From Chromera velia (Eukaryota; Sar; Chromeraceae), in contig JAHBMJ010001663.1 of the NCBI GenBank assembly GCA_018398765.1, forward strand, positions 1,444 through 26,861: a stretch of 25,418 nucleotides of DNA, given 5' to 3'. The translations under genes and the position numbers were made by a program. This document shows positions 1 to 9,649 of the stretch, piece by piece. The number at the start of each line of letters is the position of its first letter. Position 1 is the stretch's first letter. The notes beneath the pieces are model-generated. The model saw nothing but the letters and a program-made list of their open reading frames with translations, had not been told where the DNA came from and did not search any database.

Positions 1-120
1 AAAGAAAGAAAGAAAAGAAAGAAAGAAAGAAAGAAAGAAAAAAAAAAAAAAAAGAAAGAAAGAAAGAAAGAAAGAAAAGAAAGAAAGAAAAAAAAAGAAA
101 GAAAGAAAGAAAGAAAGAAA
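1..120. repeat. (AAAG)n microsatellite
   Basis: Almost pure AAAG repeat with two A-rich interruptions. On the minus strand it reads as a CTTT pyrimidine tract, and it lies downstream (in the minus sense) of the last visible exon of the MRG-like gene, so it may be intronic. Confidence 0.95.
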
Positions 121-335
121 GGTCCAAACGAAAGACCCTAACCAAGCCGACAGACAGACTGGGTACCATCGATCCGAGTAACACGTGGATAGGCAGGCAC
201 GGAAAAGAAGAAGCCGGTCTTTGGTTTCTTTTCCATGCCGTCTTTCTCTACGGTGTGCGAAGATAGAGAGCAATAGAAAGAGGCCAGGAACCCCGACCAT
301 ATTCAAGGATTAGGCTGGCTGACTGACTGACTGAC
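121..335. other. probable intron of the MRG-like gene, cut by the window edge
   Basis: No coding segment continuing the MRG domain was found here on the minus strand. The right end carries a short GTCA tandem (minus strand, about 320-335) that starts at the inferred donor. The remaining exons are expected beyond position 1. Confidence 0.4.
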
Positions 336-910
336 GGACCGACCGCAGTGCACAGAGGCCGAGCGAGTCCCAGTCTCTCCCTGACCCCGTCGGGAGTCTG
401 GTCCTTCTCCAACTCGGCAGCGACGTTCTGCTCGAACAGATTCAGGAGAGCGTTCAGCCACACCATCACCTGAGACAGAAAAGAAAAAAGAAAAAGAAAG
501 CAGGCAAATGAATACATCAATCAAACAGCCACGTATCCGTTCACCCATCTCGTCCTGTCCCACCCACACTTATGCGGTTCAGAGAGGTGCGAGTTACCTT
601 CTACACAGAGTGAGGGTGGTGCCTTTGTGAAAGGCTCAGGCCAGACTTCGGGTCCAAGAAAAGAGCTTCCATTTCAAAGACATGCAAACATCCGGGGAAA
701 GCGCGCGAGAAACGTACAGCACATCGATCCTCTTCGCTTCGTGAGGGCAAAGGGCATTGTGGGATCGTCAGTAGATGTTAGAGGAGAGAGCTGAGTGCAG
801 TTTTCATTTTGTGTGGGGTGCGAGCGTGGAGAGAAGCATTTCTTTTTCTTTGTCTCTCCTCAAATGAACCCAGCAAATGAGAGACGGGCGGCATGAAATA
901 CACATGCTGC

Positions 911-967
<57 letters not shown>

Positions 968-2362
968 TGTGCCGTGTTCTGCTGCTTTTTCTTCCTCTGT
1001 TCGAATTCGACCGTCTGTCTCTCCTTATCTCTCTGCATCTCTTTTTCCTTGTCTTTTGCGGCCTCCCTGCTCAGACTGCACATTTGAGAGGTGCGTTGAC
1101 ATCATGAAACTACACGTGCCTTGCATGCGAGCAAAATTCTGACCTCTTCTTGTTCGAGCATCTCCGCCTCCTCCTCCTCATCTTCCTCATCCTCCTCCTC
1201 ATCCTCTTGCTCTCCTTCCTTCCCTGCCCCCCCTTCATTCCCTCCCTCCTCTTTTTTCCCCGCTTCCCCTTCCTTCCCTGCTTCTGCTTCTTCCCCTCCT
1301 TCCCCTTCCTCTTCCATCTCCTCATCCTCGTCCTCTGCGTCATGCTCTTCTGCTTTGAGGGTCTCAACGCTCTCCACCTCTGCCCCCTTCCTAATGTAGA
1401 AGGACAGCACCACGTCGCGCACACTCATGCCGAGAGCACGAGGGATCCGCACACCCCATTGTCTCAACTTGTCCTCAAGGAAGATCCACCGGAGGACCGT
1501 CTCGGGAAATTTGAAGTAGTTCGTCGACATCTGCACCTGCGCGAGAGGGTTCCCTCTCTCTACCTTCTCCTTATTGTCCGGTCGCTTTCTCGGCATGGGC
1601 TTGTTGATGAATTGCGCGTCGTGCACACAGGGCTGGGGCACCCACTCGTCCTGCCTGCAAGCAAGCAGATGGCTCGGGAAGGTAATAAATCACTTGGTCA
1701 TACTCAGAGTTTGCATCAGACTACCGTGCTGGTCTGCATGGACATGACGAACACTTGGCATGATTCCGTACACTCAGCGTTGAGCTGTCTCTTCGTTGTG
1801 TCTGCTCGGAGGAAAAGAGCGAACAAACCGGCATTCAGAACATTCTTGTCACCGAGTCTACTAAGCCACTTAGTTTATGCAGGCAACCAGCACGAATGGG
1901 GTATGAGTGTCGTGCTTGAATGGAAGTCAAGAAGGTCCAGTCATGGCACGTGTCCTTGTCACTTGGAAAAGAGCACTGTCACAGGCACACAGATGCAGCT
2001 ACTTATTGAGCTGACGATTTGCTGAAGTTGGTGTAGACGATGTAGTAGTGAGGCCACAGAACCCCCCCATTTCCCAAATCGACAGGGTCAAATTCTTCGC
2101 CTTCAGGAGACTCGTGTCTACCCCACTCCTCATCCGCTACCCTGAAGGCTCGTGCCAAGACCACAGCCTTGTAGCAGTGTCCACTGAACCCCCCCCCGAC
2201 GAGGTCTCCCACCTGGTACAGGAAAGAATCGGGGTAGTCCTCCGTCACGTGAAGACACCTGTCATCAAGCTCCGAAAGTCTTTTCTTCGCCAGGGACCAT
2301 CTCTCTTTCCAGCCCTTTACTGATTTCTTCCATCTGGGGTCGTTTTCATCGACAAGCATCAT
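336..2362 (-). CDS. MRG15/Eaf3-like chromatin protein (chromo-barrel plus MRG domain), partial
   Basis: Members of this family read methylated histone H3 (K36) and act in NuA4-type acetyltransferase and Rpd3S-type deacetylase complexes in the nucleus. Exons on the minus strand: 2362-2016, 1654-1144, 469-about 336. Joins keep phase: TC|G, then phase 0. Residues 49-130 look like a chromo-barrel: YQVGDLV, then CYKAVVLAR, then HYYIVYTNFSKSQDEWVP spanning the first splice; this matches the family pattern of an aromatic Tyr-rich strand followed by a W/F...DEWVP turn. Residues about 158-206 (FKFPETVLRWIFLEDKL... IPRALGMSVRDVVLSFY) match the first part of an MRG domain. About 70 Glu/Asp/Gly/Lys-rich residues (217-286) follow, then WLNALLNLFEQNVAAEL, which fits the next MRG helix. 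The start is the first ATG of an ATGATG after an in-frame TAG; a start further upstream through an acceptor at 2387 is possible. The 3' part lies outside the window, and the exact end of exon 3 is uncertain because the donor lies in a GTCA tandem. Confidence 0.72.
914..972. repeat. (CT)n(GT)n compound microsatellite in an intron
   Basis: A CT run of about 30 bp passes directly into a GT run of about 20 bp. It lies inside the second intron of the MRG-like gene. The same CT-then-GT layout recurs in intron 6 of the DHHC gene at 23960-24040. Confidence 0.95.
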
Positions 2363-3384
2363 CGCAGGAGCGAAGGATAAGTCGAGCTAAAAATGCAATT
2401 TCAGGAAAACGAGACTGCAAAAAAAAAAAACCAGAGTGGCGACTCCAGAAGTTGTTGGACTGATCCGGATCACTTCGAAGCGAATAAAGTCTTCGCCTTT
2501 TCAGTGACTAATGAGGTACTTGACCAAAGGCGTCACGCGGCGTCACGCAAGCTAGCATGAAGAATCAACTGATGATGGTGAGACAATTGAAGAACCTCAA
2601 TCAAACGCCGCTTTACTGAAGTGAAACGAGTTCTTGGATGACGGCAGCACCTTCGAGGAGGAGAGCACTGATTTGTACGTCCAGAGACCTGTAGCTTCAG
2701 CGATGGACTTTTCTTGAAGGTCAGTGATGGCCATTGAAGTTTGGATTCTTTGGAATATATTTTGGAATCTAGGAGACGGGAGGGAGACGCCAATAACTGG
2801 GTAGCGTTTAATTACAGTTTATAGTTTGGTCGGGGTACGCCTGTGCGACGGGTACGCCAAACATGGCCAGCCCCCCCACTAGCATGCATAGTTGGTGTTG
2901 GTCTGCTTTGTGGCGTTATCTAGTGAGGTCCTGGACAAAAAACCTGCACAAGCATGCAGACTTGCATCTATGGGAAAAACAGGCCTAAACGCCATCAAAA
3001 CGCTCCAGCGGCATTGATAATCTGCATCTCGATTGTCAGGCGCCGCCCTGCATAGAGGAGACCAACTGAAAGCGGTTGACCAGCTTTGATCAACCCTTAC
3101 CCCCAAGAGCCGGCAGCTAAAAAGCCTCCTCCGGACACTCTTTTCCCACCCCCCCCTGCCACGCAGGTATGGTGAGGTACGCGTGCGGTGATGTTCATGT
3201 GTCAATGGATATATACATATACGGTGCGGTGTCTGTTGATGGTCAGAGCCAGCGCATAACCCAGAACGGATCACACCATGCAGAGGTAACAGTCACTCAG
3301 TATCACGCAGCCAGGTTTGACTGAAAGTAAACTAGGAGAGGCTACGGGTAGTGTGAAACAGTGAATACGTCTACATACACACCC
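2363..3384. other. upstream/intergenic region, no gene recognised
   Basis: Short open frames on both strands (for example 2533-2793 and 2879-3274, minus) have no recognisable domain and no good splice context. A strong minus-strand acceptor lies at 2415-2430, which could serve a 5' UTR intron of the MRG-like gene. Otherwise nothing supportable was seen. Confidence 0.5.
2415..2430 (-). other. strong 3' splice site upstream of the MRG-like start
   Basis: On the minus strand twelve T's are followed by GCAG. An in-frame TAG lies between this site and the ATG at 2362, so an exon starting here would be 5' UTR before the coding start. This could be a cis 5' UTR intron, or a trans-splice acceptor if the organism uses a spliced leader; the sequence cannot tell which. 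Confidence 0.4.
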
Positions 3385-3462
3385 ACCTAACATTTAGTAC
3401 ACCCACACACACTAATACATGTATACACACGAACACTTACACACATTTACACACAGACACAT

Positions 3463-3493
<31 letters not shown>

Positions 3494-3587
3494 CATACAC
3501 ACATACACACACACATACACACACACATACATACACACACACATACGTACACACACATACCCACACACACACCCACATACACACACA

Positions 3588-3626
<39 letters not shown>

Positions 3627-3646
3627 GACACACACAGACACATACA

Positions 3647-3694
<48 letters not shown>

Positions 3695-3915
3695 TACACA
3701 TAAACACATACACGCACTCGCACACACACACGCACACATATAACACACATGCACATACACAGGATACGCACATACATCCTCTCTCTCTCTCTTTCACACA
3801 CTCGCACACGCACACAAACGTAGACACAGACCCATACCCAGACCCAGACCCACACACAGATATAGACACAGTCACAGACACAGACACACACACACATACA
3901 CATACACACATACAG
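3370..3915. repeat. (CA)n-rich microsatellite block
   Basis: About 540 bp of ACACAC with TACA, AGAC and CCCAGA variants, and a short CT run at 3780-3793. Long open frames on both strands here (TH or CV dipeptides) are by-products of the repeat. Confidence 0.95.
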
Positions 3916-4026
3916 GTTACAAAGCCAAACAGGTAATCAGACTAAGCGGTTGTGCGCAATAAGAAGCCAGGCGAAGCACGCAGAAACCATGAAGAACCAT
4001 TGGCAATACAGAATTTTCATGAATGT

Positions 4027-4133
4027 GTCCCTTCATTCATTCATTCATTCATTCATTCATTCATTCATTTACTCACTCACTCACTCACTCACTCACTTAT
4101 TCATTCATTCATTCGTCCATTCATTCATTCATT
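4027..4133. repeat. (ATTC)n with embedded (ACTC)n
   Basis: Tandem TTCA units with a central CACT run, then TTCA again. This is the first of three ATTC-type blocks in the window. Confidence 0.93.
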
Positions 4134-4206
4134 CATCGAATCTCGGATTCAGTCATTCATTCTATAGGGGCTAGAATAGGAGCATTTCTCCCCGCTTCTT
4201 CTTTCC

Positions 4207-4550
4207 TCTCCTAACAACGAAGGGCTGGGATGGGCTGGAATGGAACGACGCCTCCTCGCCTCTCCTCTCTACTCCCGCCATCGAAGGGGCTGGGATGGGG
4301 CAACCCCTTTTCACCTCTCCTCTCCTCTCCTCTCGGGGTCCTCTACTCTTCCTAGCTACTCTTCTCTTCTCCCGTCTCCCCTCCTCTCCTCCCCTCTCTT
4401 CTCTTCTCCCGCTATCTAAGGGACTGGGATGGGACGATCCCTGCCCGCCTCTCCCCTCCTTTTCTGAAATCAAAGAGGTTGGGATAGAACAACGTCGTCT
4501 CGCCTCCGCTTGAAGTTTCCCTTCCCGACATTGATCGAGGGGGCTGGCAT
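4207..4550. repeat. degenerate TC-rich minisatellite with a GGGCTGGGATGGG core
   Basis: Five diverged copies of a motif of the form ATCNAAGGGRCTGGGATGGG followed by RCRAYSCC and a CT-rich spacer lie near 4216, 4279, 4415, 4468 and 4532. Spacing is irregular, about 50-140 bp. The spacer is CCTCTCCTCTC-like. Confidence 0.65.
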
Positions 4551-5070
4551 CCATCCATCCAATCGTCCATTCATCCTTTCCTCCATCCATTCATCCATCC
4601 ATCCATTCATCTATTCGTCCATTTATGCATCCATTCGTCCATTCATCCATCCTTTCATCCATCCATTCATCTATTCGTCCATTCATCCATCCATTCATCC
4701 ATCCATTCATCCATTCATCCATCTATTCATCCATTCGTCTATTTATCCATCCATTCGTCCATTCATCCATCCATCCATTCACCCATTCATTCATCTATTC
4801 ATCCTTTCATCCATCCATTCATCCATTTATCCATCCATTCATCCATTCATCTATCCATTCGTCCATTTATCCATCCGTTCATCCATTCGTCCATCCATCC
4901 ATCTATCCGTCCATCGATCCATTCATCCATTCATCCATCCATGCATCCATCCATCTGTCCATCCATCTATTCATTCATTCGCTCATTCATTCATTCATTC
5001 ATTCATTCAATTCATTCATTTGTTCATTCTTTAATTCAATCATTCATTCATTCATTTATCCATTCATTTA
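4547..5070. repeat. ATCC/ATTC satellite block, left
   Basis: About 520 bp of CATC and ATTC units. The last ~160 bp (4911-5070) share ordered variant markers with 6709-6870 in the right block, including ATCGATCC, ATGCATCC, TTCGCTCATTC, CAATTCATTC and TTTAATTCAATC. The pattern is therefore a copied segment and not independent slippage. Confidence 0.93.
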
Positions 5071-5560
5071 CTAAGGTGTGTCACTGCTTGTGGTTATATA
5101 AAAGTTCTAGCAAAGTCCTAGACTAAGAACACTATTTTTTAACAAATAAAATCAAGTTTTTAAGAGTCAAAATGATTAAACAACTTCTTAAAAGCTTAAA
5201 AAACATGGTTTTGAATGTTTATAGTCAGGTTATGGTAGGTTATAGTAGGTTATAGACGTTTCGCCACCTAAGGTTCTAAGAAAAGTTCCTGAACCGTCCG
5301 TTTCTCAAAACCTTTTCCTCAGAACCTGCCAGAACCTGCTAAAACCACCTTAAACCGGCCTTTTCTCAATAGAAATATGATCAAACCGACCGGGAACGCT
5401 CGCAAACTGATGAGACAATTAGTGTTTTTGTCCTCCTTCGCGCCCTAGCCGTCACCCCCCTCCTATTCCCCTCCCTCATTGCCCTAGTCATTGCCTGAAC
5501 TGTGAATAGCAGCCGCAGCCTAGAGCCGCAACGCCGCCCAGACTTTCATTTAGAACTGTA

Positions 5561-5775
5561 GATGAGGCCTGGATGACAAAGCTGAATGATAGCGGTGGCT
5601 GTCTCTTTTTTCGAAGGTAGTTAACTTAGTGAATCCTGAGGATAAGCATCTAATGATAAAGAGGGGGATAAGTGTTGGGTTGTCTTGTATGGCCCATATT
5701 ATCAAGAACAAGGGTATTTCTACCCAAGTGATTTTGTATGAGAAAGTAAACGACAGAGATGATTCTGAGTCCTGA
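5561..5775 (+). pseudogene. decayed coding remnant inside the AT-rich island
   Basis: One frame from 5561 reads DEAWMTKLNDSGGCLFF and then meets a stop at about 5618. A second frame (5593-5775) takes over with VVNLVNPEDKHLMIKRG and later AHIIKNKGISTQVILYEK, ending at TGA 5773-5775. The switch falls at a T6 run (5605-5610), as expected for an indel in old coding sequence. The composition is protein-like, unlike the satellite-encoded frames nearby. No family is recognised. It may be transposon-borne sequence or a captured host fragment. Confidence 0.4.
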
Positions 5776-5808
5776 ATGTTCCTTCCTCTGACTCTTTGAA
5801 ACTCCACT

Positions 5809-6093
5809 ATGAGCCAGACAGACGACCTCCCCCTTTCAAATATCTTTTTTTTGATTCATTCAGCAGTTTTAATCGATGGTGGAGTCCGAATTCAAAAGGA
5901 AGAATTGCAGCGAGCTGAGCGATCCTTTTTTGAAAAATATGAAAAGCTGAGAGAGCTTCTTCCAGGAGAAGTCAGACTGGAGGAAGGAGTTGTGCAGATA
6001 GAGCTGAAAGCAACCAGAACCACTTATAGTGTGGAAAATGGGGGTCCGGCTGTGAAATATGGCGAGGAGAGTGGGGATGTGCTTTCAGACTAG
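5809..6093 (+). pseudogene. 94-codon open frame inside the AT-rich island, function unknown
   Basis: Opens with ATG and ends at TAG 6091-6093. The N-terminal third is hydrophobic/mixed. The rest is charged and probably helical (EELQRAERSFFEKYEKLRE), followed by GEVRLEEGVVQIELKATRTTY, which looks like beta strands. It begins 33 bp after the stop of the preceding remnant and on the same strand, so both may be pieces of one former gene. No recognised domain, and no splice sites clearly joining it to anything. It could also be an intact small gene of the element. Confidence 0.35.
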
Positions 6094-6467
6094 CTTTAAA
6101 AATGAAGTGGATGAAGAAAACCATCGTTTATGTAAGAAACTCAAACGTTAAAAAACGTTTGTAAGCATTAGAACTCAGTAGAAGTAAAGTTATGTAAGGT
6201 TCTATAAGGTTCTTTTAGGTTCTAAAAAAAAATACTGAACCTAGGCTTTTATTTTTTTAGAACCTATAGTAGCGAAATGACTTTAAACCTCTATAACTTC
6301 ATGATAAAAGCAAACAATTATCCAGTTTGTATTGTGTATAAAGTTCTACTGGGCTTAGAACCACATTGAACACACTTTTAAGAGTATACATCTTCTTTAT
6401 TTTTATTTAGGGGGGGAGTACAGACTATATCTTAATTATTATATTTTTTTTAAGTGATATACCCTAG

Positions 6468-7184
6468 TTCATTCATTCATTCATTCAGTCATTCATTTAT
6501 CCGTTCATTCATTCCCTCATTCATTCATTCATTCATTCATCCATCCATCCATCCATCCATGTGTTCATTCATTCATTTATTCATTCATCTATCCACTCAT
6601 TCATTCATTCATTCATTTATCCATTCATTCATTCATTCATCCATCCACTCATTTATTCATTCATCTATCCATTCATCCATTCGTCCATCCATCCATCTAT
6701 ATATCCGTCCATCGATCCATTCATCCATTCGTCCATTCATGCATCCATCCATCTGTCTATCCATCTATTCATTCATTCGCTCATTCATTCATTCATTCAT
6801 TCATTCATTCAATTCATTCATTCGTTCATTCTTTAATTCAATCATTCATTCATTCATTTATCCATTCATTTATCCATTCATTCATTTATTCAGTCATTCA
6901 TTTATCCGTTCATTCATTCCCCTAGTCATTCCGTCATTCATTCATTCATTCATTCATTCATTTATTCATTCATTCATCCATCCATCCATCCATCCATCCA
7001 TCCATGTATTCATTCATTCATTCATTCATCTATCCACTCATTCATTCATTCATCTATCCACTCATTCATTCCTTCATTTATCCATTCATTCATTCGTTCA
7101 TTCATCCATCCATCCACTCATTCATTCATTCATTCATTCATTTATTCATTCATTCATTCGATCATTCATGCATTCGTTCTATCC
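6468..7184. repeat. ATTC/ATCC satellite block, right, with higher-order repeats
   Basis: About 715 bp of TTCA and CATC units. A longer period of about 405-445 bp is visible: the segment CAGTCATTCATTTATCCGTT recurs near 6486 and 6892, and the CCATCCATG-then-ATCTATCCACTC succession recurs near 6556-6600 and 6999-7040. Open frames through it encode SFIH repeats and are not taken as genes. Confidence 0.93.
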
Positions 7185-7767
7185 ACTACCATGCACTGGG
7201 GGGGGATCTGGCCGTCAGCGTGTCCACCTGCATGACGCGCGAGCGCGGAATCGCGCGAAAGTCGGAAAGTGTATGCATGCATGGACGCGATACAAAAATT
7301 GTATTAATTAATAAAAGAAAAAAAAAATTAAAGTATGCGAATTATGCATTCGATCTATAGCTTATAGTATATATATATATATATATATATATATGTAGCT
7401 CTTCATTCGAAGTTGTGGTCACTGATCGACTGAAGAGAAGATTCAGATTCGACGGAGCAGTAGAGGCAAGAAAGAAGAAACGCGTCTGAGATCTCCGAAA
7501 CAAGCGGGTCTGACAATGAATGCTTTCAGTCTGCCAAACTGCATGAGACATATGTACACAAACCTACTTCACAGTGACTGGAACTAAGCGCACGACGAAA
7601 ACAATCCATCAAGGAGAAAGAGAAGAGTCGACTCGAGCCATCAGGTCATTCATCGAGAGTCAGGCTGACTCCACTCTGATCACATTGCTGGTTTACGCTA
7701 AGACATTTTGACTGATCGTCACAAATCCAAATTCAGAAGTTAGCAAATCCGACAAAGACTTAAGGAC
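7185..7767. other. intergenic stretch, no gene seen
   Basis: Contains a G8 run at 7199-7206, a CG-rich patch near 7234-7258 and an (AT)n run at 7367-7394. No supported open frame. It lies 3' of the minus-strand gene ending at 7768. Confidence 0.5.
7367..7394. repeat. (AT)n microsatellite
   Basis: Fourteen uninterrupted TA units. Confidence 0.95.
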
Positions 7768-8868
7768 TTATATACGAAAAGAGACAAGATGAAACCCCGA
7801 TCCCTCGAGGAGCTGCCCGGATTTCACGAGCTGAACACCAGTTCTGTCCATCAGCAGCCTCGTCCGAGCCTCCAGCGACGAGGTCAAGACGAAGAGGTCG
7901 CCTGCTTCATTCAACGCGCAGGTCCAGCTTTGCTCTCCCCCCGCTCGAATGCCAACAGAGTGGATGACGTGTCTCTCCGGGGCCTCACACAGAGAGAGGA
8001 GGAAACGTCTACTCTGCCTCCCCCACACGCACAACACCAGTTTCGAGACAGAGCAAAGAGAGCTGTAGGGGAACCTGTCCGCCTGGCCTCGTTCATGTCA
8101 GGAGAACAAATGTTTCAATCCCCCCACCAGCACTCTTCTCCTTCTCAAGTGACCAGCGACCATCATCATCAGCAGCAGCAGGCCGCCCTTCCGCAGGGAC
8201 TGCCTGCTCTGGCAGGTTCCTTTTTGAGCTCTGTGCCTGCGCCTACAGGAGCACAGGCAAACGGGTATTTTGGCAAGCCGAACGCAATTTTACTTTCAAT
8301 CAAACGAAGACACCAATCAGGACCTTACGTGAAGCAGCCTCCTGCCGAGGCACTCACCTGCACAGCCGTGTCCTTCTGGAAGTCAATGACAACCTTCAAT
8401 ATGAACGTGAACAACATGAACAGGCAGACGAACAACCAGTGGGGGATAGGCACGGTCAAAGAAACAGACGCCGGAGGGCGGGGGTCACCCCAGTCCGAGT
8501 CAGTCTCCCCAGAGAAACTGGTGAAGGCAATCATGAATGGCAATTCACCCGAGAGAAATATGGGTGCCAGGGTGGTGCCACAAACAGGGGACCAGATCGT
8601 TTCGAACAAGCGCGAGACTGGGCCTGTGCAGGGTCCAAGAGAGAGTCAAAGAAGACCGGCAGTCGGTGACAAATGGGATGCGCAGTACCAGGGTCAGCAG
8701 AAGAAGAGGATGAAGAGCTTACAATATCTGCCGTTTTTGTGTGCAATATGCACTTCTTCTTCTCAAAGACTATGCAAGCAACATTCTTGCATTCTCTCTA
8801 GCTGACCTCACACTAACTTCTTCACCCGTTCCCTTCACCCGTCTCCAACTCTGTCGTTTCGCAGTCAT
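7768..8868 (-). CDS. tentative small membrane protein of unknown function
   Basis: Candidate minus-strand exons: 8868-8826 (ATG, weak), 8623-8358, optionally 8242-8154, and 7983-7768 with stop TAA. The 8623-8358 exon has a pyrimidine-rich acceptor ending GCACAG and a consensus donor CAG|GTGAGT. It encodes APIFLSGELPFMIAFTSFSG and later HWLFVCLFMLFTFILKVVID, a good membrane segment near its end. The intron after it (8357-8243) ends TGCTCCTGTAG. The last exon reads well: GGEQSWTCALNEAGDLFVL and RTGVQLVKSGQLLEGSGFHL. Exons 8623-8358 and 7983-7768 join in phase 0 directly. With 8868-8826 the total is 174 residues. No family recognised. A 338-codon open frame on the opposite strand (7789-8805) competes, but it lacks splice support and reads like an antisense shadow (HHHQQQQ, NMNVNNMN). 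Confidence 0.45.
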
Positions 8869-8904
8869 CCACCTATCTGCGATCTAGGCCACTCAGTCTC
8901 TTTC

Positions 8905-9019
8905 ATGATGGAACAAGGTACAAAAAGCATCCACTCATCAGTCCTCACAGTCATGAGCTCTCACGGAGGCAGACGCCGAGATCACAGCTCTGGGCGTGTG
9001 CTTGTGCGCGCGCGCACGC

Positions 9020-9071
<52 letters not shown>

Positions 9072-9590
9072 GTGTATGCGTGTGTGTATGCGTGTGTGTA
9101 TGCGTGTGTGTATGCGTGTGTGTATGCGTGTGTGTATGCGTGTGTGTATGCGTGTGTGTATGCGTGTGTGTATGCGTGTGTGTATGCGTGTGTGTATGCG
9201 TGTGTGTATGCGTGTGTGTATGCGTGTGTGTATGCGTGTGTGTATGCGTGTGTGTATGCGTGTGTGTATGCGTGTGTGTATGCGTGTGTGTATGCGTGTG
9301 TGTATGCGTGTGTGTATGCGTGTGTGTATGCGTGTGTGTATGCGTGTGTGTATGCGTGTGTGTATGCGTGTGTGTATGCGTGTGTGTATGCGTGTGTGTA
9401 TGCGTGTGTGTATGCGTGTGTGTATGCGTGTGTGTATGCGTGTGTGTATGCGTGTGTGTATGCGTGTGTGTATGCGTGTGTGTATGCGTGTGTGTATGCG
9501 TGTGTGTATGCGTGTGTGTATGCGTGTGTGTATGCGTGTGTGTATGCGTGTGTGTATGCGTGTGTGTATGCGTGTGTGTATGCGTGNTGC

Positions 9591-9649
<59 letters not shown>

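Larger units (their letters stand above)
5071..6467. mobile_element. AT-rich island with imperfect terminal inverted repeats; candidate decayed DNA transposon
   Basis: The island is bounded on both sides by ATTC satellite. Its first 16 bases are CTAAGGTGTGTCACTG and the reverse complement of its last 16 is CTAGGGTATATCACTT, matching at 12 of 16; three of the four differences are transitions. A second inverted match lies inside: about 5240-5280 against the reverse complement of about 6255-6297, sharing GTTATAG, TTTCGC and AGGTTCTAA. Two protein-like but broken coding segments sit in the middle. No clear target-site duplication can be assigned because the flanks are repetitive. The family is unknown, and a non-mobile AT-rich spacer remains possible. 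Confidence 0.5.

Noticed and set aside
1150-2025. 291-codon plus-strand frame
   Set aside because: It lies opposite MRG-like exon 2 and its flanking intron; the minus strand has motif and splice support.
2879-3274. 131-codon minus-strand frame
   Set aside because: No recognisable domain and no clear start or splice context; not distinguishable from chance.
3412-3911. CV- and TH-repeat frames on both strands
   Set aside because: By-product of CA/GT dinucleotide repeats.
4510-5074. Long plus-strand frames rich in SIHPFIH
   Set aside because: They are translations of ATCC/ATTC satellite, which lacks stops in several frames at once; there is no splice context and no unique sequence.
6454-7311. 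285-codon plus-strand frame
   Set aside because: Same cause: ATTC satellite read as SFIH repeats.
7789-8805. 338-codon plus-strand frame as a gene exon
   Set aside because: It starts with ATG and could splice in phase to 9747, but the opposite strand has better splice sites and protein-like content; kept as an open alternative in the findings.
9072-9588. CRISPR-like array
   Set aside because: Units are 12 bp, contiguous and without spacers; the setting is an intron-rich eukaryote.
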